Shown here in pieces: positions 37,560-40,948 of a stretch of 40,948 bases of DNA. This DNA comes from Oerskovia merdavium (GTDB lineage Bacteria > Actinomycetota > Actinomycetes > Actinomycetales > Cellulomonadaceae), in the NCBI RefSeq assembly GCF_014836755.1, contig NZ_JACSQF010000028.1, forward strand, positions 1-40,948, written 5' to 3'. Numbering within the stretch: position 1 is the stretch's first letter; every line of letters starts with the position of its first letter. The notes below the pieces were generated by a model. That model was not told where the DNA came from, ran no database searches, and worked only from the letters and a program-made list of their open reading frames with translations. A program made the translations under genes and the position numbers.

Positions 37560-37597
37560 GCCCCGGGCGCCCTGTCTCAGCACAGGGCGCCCGGGGC
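37560..37597 (+). terminator. 16-bp hairpin terminator
   Basis: GCCCCGGGCGCCCTGT (37560-37575) pairs perfectly with 37582-37597 around CTCAGC, 13 bases after the Spd-like stop. Confidence 0.88.
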
Positions 37598-37661
37598 TTG
37601 TGCGTGCCCGAGGACTCGTGTAACTTCGTACTTGCTAGCAACACGCTAGCAACTTGCTAGC
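37598..37661 (+). promoter_or_regulatory. Promoter and GCTAGC array H
   Basis: TTGTGC (37598), 17 bases, TAACTT (37621-37626), followed by GCTAGC at 37634, 37645 and 37656, exactly 11 bp apart. The -35 box begins at the foot of the preceding terminator. The gene starts at 37679. Confidence 0.82.
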
Positions 37662-37678
37662 AGGACCGAAGGGGAATC

Positions 37679-38095
37679 ATGAACACCACGACCACCACCC
37701 GGACGCACGTCCCGCGCGTCGCACGCTGGAGCGAGGACCGCGCCAAGTTCGCACAGCCCACCGACTTCCACGAGGGGGCCACCCCCAGCGGGCTCTACAT
37801 CTGGGACGCCACCCGCCGCGTGGACCTCACCTCCACGGCCCCCGGCGCCCGCCAGGCCCGCACCCAGCGCTTCGAGCACGGCACGATCCTCGGCGCGCTG
37901 AGCGACCACATCGACCACCTGCCCGACAACGACCCGCGCACCCTGACCGCAGAAGCCGCCTACGAGCTCGTGCTCTCCGACCTCGAGACCGGCACGTCCC
38001 TCGCGGCCTGGCCCACGATGCGCCGCATCGTCGAGCACGCCCTGACCCAGATGCTCGGAGTCCCGGCTATCAGCACCGAGTGGCCCGAGTTCTAG
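37679..38095 (+). CDS. Hypothetical plasmid protein
   Basis: 138 aa, start after CCGAAGGGGAATC. A Thr-rich start is followed by VARWSEDRAKFAQPTDFHEG, GLYIWDATRRVDLTS, LGALSDHIDHLPDNDPRTLT and YELVLSDLETGTSLAAWPTM. It looks soluble and globular. No family is recognised. It is the first gene under array H. Confidence 0.68.
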   Translation: MNTTTTTRTHVPRVARWSEDRAKFAQPTDFHEGATPSGLYIWDATRRVDLTSTAPGARQARTQRFEHGTILGALSDHIDHLPDNDPRTLTAEAAYELVLSDLETGTSLAAWPTMRRIVEHALTQMLGVPAISTEWPEF

Positions 38096-38101
38096 CCGAC
38101 C

Positions 38102-38134
38102 GCCCCAGGGGCTTCCCACGGGAGGCCCTGGGGC
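38102..38134 (+). terminator. Hairpin after the 138-aa gene
   Basis: GCCCCAGGGGCTTCC pairs with GGAGGCCCTGGGGC, with a small bulge, around CACG. It starts 7 bases after the stop. Confidence 0.65.
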
Positions 38135-38195
38135 CCACACCCGGCGCCCAGCTCGCGCCCACGCCGACCACCCAGCGCCACCGAAGGGGACCCAC

Positions 38196-38498
38196 ATGTT
38201 CATGCTCGACGAGATGACCAGCGACACCCAGGCCGCAGCCCTGCACGGCGAGGCCCGCCACAGCGACCACGCGCACCAGCTCGCGCTCGCGGTCGGCGGC
38301 TACTCCCCCGGGCTCAGCGGCTCGCTCGTGGACGGCGACGAGGCCGTCAAGGTCTCCCACGCCTTCATGGCCACCGTCCAGCGCATCGGCGCCGACCTCA
38401 TCGCCCAGCACCGCGCCGGGACCATCCACCTCCCCGACCACCCCGACGCCCTCCGGCTCGTCGCCTACCTCAGCGGCTCACTCGACCAGTACCTCTGA
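38196..38498 (+). CDS. Hypothetical plasmid protein
   Basis: 100 aa, start after CCGAAGGGGACCCAC. Mostly helical, with AAALHGEARHSDHAHQLALA, VSHAFMATVQRIGADLIAQH and DALRLVAYLSGSLDQYL. His-rich near the start. No known domain. It shares the leader-RBS word CCGAAGGGG with neighbouring genes and ends 23 bases before hairpin copy 4. Confidence 0.65.
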   Translation: MFMLDEMTSDTQAAALHGEARHSDHAHQLALAVGGYSPGLSGSLVDGDEAVKVSHAFMATVQRIGADLIAQHRAGTIHLPDHPDALRLVAYLSGSLDQYL

Positions 38499-38521
38499 GC
38501 GACCAACCCCGACCCGCCCCG

Positions 38522-38556
38522 CGGCGCCCCCGCACCCACCAGGTGCAGGGGCGCCG
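38522..38556. repeat. GGCGCC-family long hairpin, copy 4
   Basis: CGGCGCCCCCGCACC pairs with GGTGCAGGGGCGCCG around CACCA. It probably terminates the preceding gene. Confidence 0.8.
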
Positions 38557-38602
38557 TCGTCATGCCCGGACCACCACCACGCACGGATCGAGAGAACCGG
38601 CC

Positions 38603-38708
38603 CCGGCGCTCGCGGCCCGTGTTCGCATGTGCGCTGTCGACGCTCGAGCTCGAAGGCCAGCTAGAGGATCACCGCGACGTTCGCGCAGGTCAGCAAGGGG
38701 ACGCAATG
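38603..38708 (+). repeat. Duplicated leader-like segment, copy 1
   Basis: Runs from CCGGCGCTCG to GCAGGTCAGCAAGGGGACGC plus AATG at 38705-38708. It aligns with 39253-39346. The end looks like a ribosome binding site and start codon, but no conserved gene follows, so it may be the leader of a lost gene. Confidence 0.55.
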
Positions 38709-38736
38709 TGCGCGGCACACCGCCAAGCGCCAGAGG

Positions 38737-38794
38737 TTGCCAGTGCGACATCCCATCTATATAGTTGCTAGCAAGTGGCTAGCTATCGACTAGC
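38737..38794 (+). promoter_or_regulatory. Promoter and GCTAGC array I
   Basis: TTGCCA (38737), 17 bases, TATAGT (38760-38765), followed by GCTAGC (38767), GCTAGC (38778) and ACTAGC (38789), 11 bp apart. The gene starts at 38815 after CCGAAGGGG. Confidence 0.8.
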
Positions 38795-38814
38795 AGAAAC
38801 CGAAGGGGTACATC

Positions 38815-39186
38815 ATGACCGCGAACCGCACCCGGCTCGAGGCAGGCGTCTACCGCGTGGACGCCGAACTCGTGACGCAGTGGATCGAGCGCGACGAGTT
38901 CGAGACCCCTGAGCGCCGGTGGGTCGTGCGCCCCGACGAGTTCCTGGGTGCGTCGACCGCCTGGCTCTCGTTCTTCCCGACGCTGGCCCGGGCCGTCGAG
39001 GCAGTCGAGGCGTTCAACGACGGTGCCACCGCCGCCACCAGCGACCACCACCACGACCGCCGCCACCCCGACGCCGACGTCCTCGCGTCGATGCCCGACG
39101 CGTTCCAGAGCGGCTACCGCGAGACCTGGGAAGCCCTGGAGGGCGACGAGATGGCCCAGCAGGCAGAGCGCAGCCGGGGCGCCTGA
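38815..39186 (+). CDS. Hypothetical plasmid protein
   Basis: 123 aa. TRLEAGVYRVDAELVTQWIE, FETPERRWVVRPDEFLGAST and FFPTLARAVEAVEAFN suggest a small alpha/beta domain. A His/Asp cluster (SDHHHDRRHPDADV) and an acidic helix (YRETWEALEGDEMAQQ) follow. The His cluster might bind metal. No family is recognised. It is under array I and ends just before hairpin copy 5. Confidence 0.66.
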   Translation: MTANRTRLEAGVYRVDAELVTQWIERDEFETPERRWVVRPDEFLGASTAWLSFFPTLARAVEAVEAFNDGATAATSDHHHDRRHPDADVLASMPDAFQSGYRETWEALEGDEMAQQAERSRGA

Positions 39187-39206
39187 GCTCGCGACGTCGA
39201 CCATCT

Positions 39207-39244
39207 ACGGCGCCCCTGCACCCCACCGGGTGCAGGGGCGCCGT
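39207..39244. repeat. GGCGCC-family long hairpin, copy 5 (perfect)
   Basis: ACGGCGCCCCTGCACCC (39207-39223) and GGGTGCAGGGGCGCCGT (39228-39244) are perfect complements around CACC. It marks the left edge of the secreted-protein module. Confidence 0.85.
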
Positions 39245-39252
39245 CGCCATTT

Positions 39253-39346
39253 CCGGCGCTCGAGCTCGTGTGTGGGCGCTGTCGAAGTTCGAAGCACGAA
39301 GGAGGATCGTCGAGACGTTTCCGCAGGTCAGCCAAGGGACACCATG
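39253..39346 (+). repeat. Duplicated leader-like segment, copy 2
   Basis: Aligns with 38603-38708, ending CCGCAGGTCAGCCAAGGGAC plus ACCATG. The downstream frame is not conserved between copies. Beyond it, a weak promoter (TACGTT near 39431) may serve the secreted protein gene. Confidence 0.55.
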
Positions 39347-39484
39347 CACGCGACAACCGAGACAGGTAGGAGGCGCGCGCAGTGTCACTTTGGGCCAGTT
39401 TGGCCAAGTGTGAGCCTCGGGCAACTGTGCTACGTTGGCCGCGTTGCGCACTGAGGCGCAACAACCACAAAGTATGGGGGGACC

Positions 39485-40213
39485 ATGCAAGGTAAATCGC
39501 TCGCAGCCGCGCTGTCCGTAGCGCTTATCGCAGTTGCGCCCACAGCGGCAACTGCACTGCCAACAGGTTCATCTGACACAACGCCAGCAAGCGCATCTGG
39601 TGATGTGCTTAACACCAACCCTGACTACCTGGTTCTTTACCCAGAGGACGGTCTCGAGGAGGGTGGCGCCACCTTCTATCCCACGGGTGAACTCGACGAG
39701 GACACAGTCGTCGTGATCGCAGACGCAGATGGTAGCCTTCCCGGCGACATCTCGGAAGCGCAGCTCCAGAGCATGCTCTCGTCGCGTTCGCCGGCAGCCG
39801 TATCGGCGGCCCTGGGGATCCAGGGAGCAACCGAGAACGGCCAAGCACCTCTGGCGGCTCGGACATCAGACATCACCCCCTATGCTGCGCACACCTGGAC
39901 CGCTGGCGTTTCGTGGTCGGGCGCCTTCACTGGAGGAAGCATCTGGGGGTACGACAGCTCGGCGAAGGTGTCCTACGTCTTCAACGTCACGCCGGGAACC
40001 AACCAGAAGGCTGCTGGACAGGGTCTCGGGTATTACAGCGGCTACAACGGTAGCGAATTCGGCATGTGGGCGAAGTGGTATGGCGTCGGAATTGCTTCCG
40101 ATGGCTCCGCAGGTGGTGCGACCGTCCCGTGGGGTAAAGTGATTGCAACGGCTCAGTTCAAGGGAAAGTCGATGGCGCCCCCCCAGGGTGCCAATGGTCA
40201 GTTCTCGCCGTGA
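39485..40213 (+). CDS. Secreted protein with pro-region
   Basis: 242 aa, start after GGGGGGACC. Signal peptide LAAALSVALIAVAPTAATA. An acidic pro-like region follows (LNTNPDYLVLYPEDGLEEGG; DEDTVVVIADADGSLPGDIS), then a C-terminal domain of about 110 residues rich in Gly, Trp and Tyr (HTWTAGVSWSGAFTGGSIWG; GLGYYSGYNGSEFGMWAKWY; ATVPWGKVIATAQFKG). That domain resembles no enzyme I know and could be a beta-rich bacteriocin or wall protein. Codon use is less GC-biased than in neighbouring plasmid genes. The next gene encodes a small membrane protein that could confer immunity. Confidence 0.78.
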   Translation: MQGKSLAAALSVALIAVAPTAATALPTGSSDTTPASASGDVLNTNPDYLVLYPEDGLEEGGATFYPTGELDEDTVVVIADADGSLPGDISEAQLQSMLSSRSPAAVSAALGIQGATENGQAPLAARTSDITPYAAHTWTAGVSWSGAFTGGSIWGYDSSAKVSYVFNVTPGTNQKAAGQGLGYYSGYNGSEFGMWAKWYGVGIASDGSAGGATVPWGKVIATAQFKGKSMAPPQGANGQFSP

Positions 40214-40267
40214 TCGAGCGGCCCCCGCCGACCATATGCTAGTACCAACCGGGAGAAGTGGCTGATC

Positions 40268-40558
40268 GTGCATCCGACTTCGAAGAAGTGCATTAAGTGG
40301 GCGGTGATTCTGATTGCCCTCGGAGCCTTCATGATGGTCTTCGTACCAGATATCGTCGCTGCTATGTCCGAGTGGTGGGGATTGAACGCCGCCGCGGGAG
40401 TCGTCGTGGTCAATTACGTACTGACCGCTGCAAGATGGACCATGTATCCCACTGCCGCATCACTCATTGGCGCCGCCGTCATCATCGAGACCTTCAAGGA
40501 AAGCCTTGGTAGGTCATCAGAGACCAACCCGACAGCGAAGCGGATGAGCGAGCAGTAG
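40268..40558 (+). CDS. Small membrane protein paired with the secreted protein (immunity candidate)
   Basis: 96 aa, GTG start after GGGAGAAG. Three hydrophobic stretches (WAVILIALGAFMMVFVPDIV; AAAGVVVVNYVLTAARW; TAASLIGAAVIIETF) are followed by a short polar tail (SLGRSSETNPTAKRM). It lies 54 bases downstream of the secreted protein gene and is bounded on its other side by hairpin copy 6. Small multi-TM proteins next to secreted antibacterial proteins often provide self-protection; here this is inference from position. Confidence 0.7.
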   Translation: MHPTSKKCIKWAVILIALGAFMMVFVPDIVAAMSEWWGLNAAAGVVVVNYVLTAARWTMYPTAASLIGAAVIIETFKESLGRSSETNPTAKRMSEQ

Positions 40559-40590
40559 CTCGTTTGTCGAGTTATTCTGACCGGCCCTCC

Positions 40591-40630
40591 GCGGCGCCCT
40601 TGCACCCCCTTCGGGGTGTGGGGGCGCCGT
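40591..40630. repeat. GGCGCC-family long hairpin, copy 6
   Basis: GCGGCGCCCTTGCACCCC pairs with GGGGTGTGGGGGCGCCGT, with G-T pairs. It lies between convergent genes and can serve both as terminator. It belongs to the 40577-40710 segment duplicated at 6950-7070. Confidence 0.75.
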
Positions 40631-40668
40631 CGTCGTGCCCGGGGGAGCGGCGTCGGGGCCGCGTGGCG

Positions 40669-40948
40669 TCAGGCTAGGGCCGTTGTCGACCCCTGCGCCC
40701 CCGCGCGTGCCTGTGGGGTTGGTTGCGGGGCTTGTGGGGGCTGTTGTGGGGGTCGTGGGGCAGGGGCCGGCTGTGCCTGGGTTCGGCGACGGGGCGCGGG
40801 CTCGACGACGGGCGCGGGCCACGCTCGAGCTCGAGCGTGGTTCGGGTGCGGCGAGCTCGTGGGCGGGGTGGGCTCGGTGGGGTCGTGGTCGACGTCGGGG
40901 GCTCGAGCTCGGGCGCGGGGTGGGGGACGCCTTGGGTGCGTCATGGGT
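40669..40948 (-). CDS. 3' end of a large gene with Pro/Ala/Arg-rich tail (relaxase candidate), partial
   Basis: At least 91 residues read off the window end, for example PTPPTSSPHPNHARARAWPA, RTQAQPAPAPRPPQQPPQAP and the terminal ARAGAQGSTTALA. Such low-complexity tails close large MobF/TraA relaxases on actinobacterial plasmids. A relaxase is otherwise missing from this transfer system, so it is the best guess, but no catalytic motif lies inside the window. The ATG near 40942 may be internal. The last codons and 3' flank are duplicated at 6.9 kb. Confidence 0.45.
   Translation of the reverse strand, partial: PMTHPRRPPPRARARAPDVDHDPTEPTPPTSSPHPNHARARAWPAPVVEPAPRRRTQAQPAPAPRPPQQPPQAPQPTPQARAGAQGSTTALA

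Noticed and set aside
38562-38771. 69-codon plus-strand frame after hairpin copy 4
   Set aside because: It spans the duplicated leader segment and the promoter of the next gene; similarity to the second copy does not preserve a shared full reading frame.

Overview
The window is high-GC DNA with the gene density, frequent ATGA/GTGA start-stop overlaps and GTG starts of an actinobacterium. The relatives I recognise (WhiB-like protein, DUF6573, a LexA box of TCGAACATATGTTCGA type, an actinomycete-style type IV secretion operon) point to a Micrococcales-type host such as Cellulosimicrobium, Cellulomonas or Oerskovia; the genus is a guess. It reads as most of a conjugative plasmid. It has a RepA gene with an iteron origin, a ParA/RHH partition pair, an FtsK-like coupling ATPase, a VirB4/VirB6-type transfer operon and the proline-rich tail of what may be a relaxase. 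No rRNA, tRNA or CRISPR array was seen.

Layout. 0.1-2.1 kb is a graveyard: an ISAs1-family remnant and an intact IS3-family element with a 3-bp target duplication both sit inside a dead DUF6573 gene. 2.4-6.3 kb is a five-gene minus-strand cargo operon (Cys-rich secreted peptide, lipoprotein, peptidoglycan-binding membrane protein, MacB-like ATPase and permease). 6.4-6.9 kb is an ISL3 transposase fragment joined to a duplicate of the putative relaxase tail. 7.1-8.8 kb carries a secreted S1-family serine protease and a small lipoprotein. 9.1-9.9 kb is a HicA-like toxin with an HTH partner. 10.0-11.1 kb has a small membrane protein and a LexA-box gene read in the opposite direction. 11.3-22.3 kb, all minus strand, is the transfer operon. 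22.5-27.0 kb holds the coupling ATPase, a small HTH protein, the partition pair and a membrane protein. 27.1-30.8 kb is the replication operon (leader peptide, repA, whiB-like, a 531-aa protein and an HTH protein). 31.4-31.7 kb is the iteron origin. 32.2-34.6 kb has an AbiGi-like candidate defence gene and two tandem GNAT acetyltransferases. 35.0-39.2 kb is a plus-strand series of small plasmid genes plus an Spd-like membrane protein. 39.5-40.6 kb is a secreted protein with a small membrane protein, and the window ends in the 3' end of the putative relaxase.

How it works together. RepA and the origin replicate the plasmid. A countertranscribed RNA and a coupled leader peptide probably set RepA level. 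At least nine intergenic sites carry GCTAGC-type half-sites spaced 10-11 bp apart, placed at promoters of the transfer, partition, small-gene and origin regions. I infer one plasmid-wide regulator, with the ribbon-helix-helix partition protein as first candidate. Two intergenic copies of a hairpin with compensated stem changes look like an undescribed structured RNA. A family of six near-identical long hairpins (GGCGCCCCTGCACCC type) lies at the edges of the lower-GC cargo modules and may mark where cargo is exchanged.
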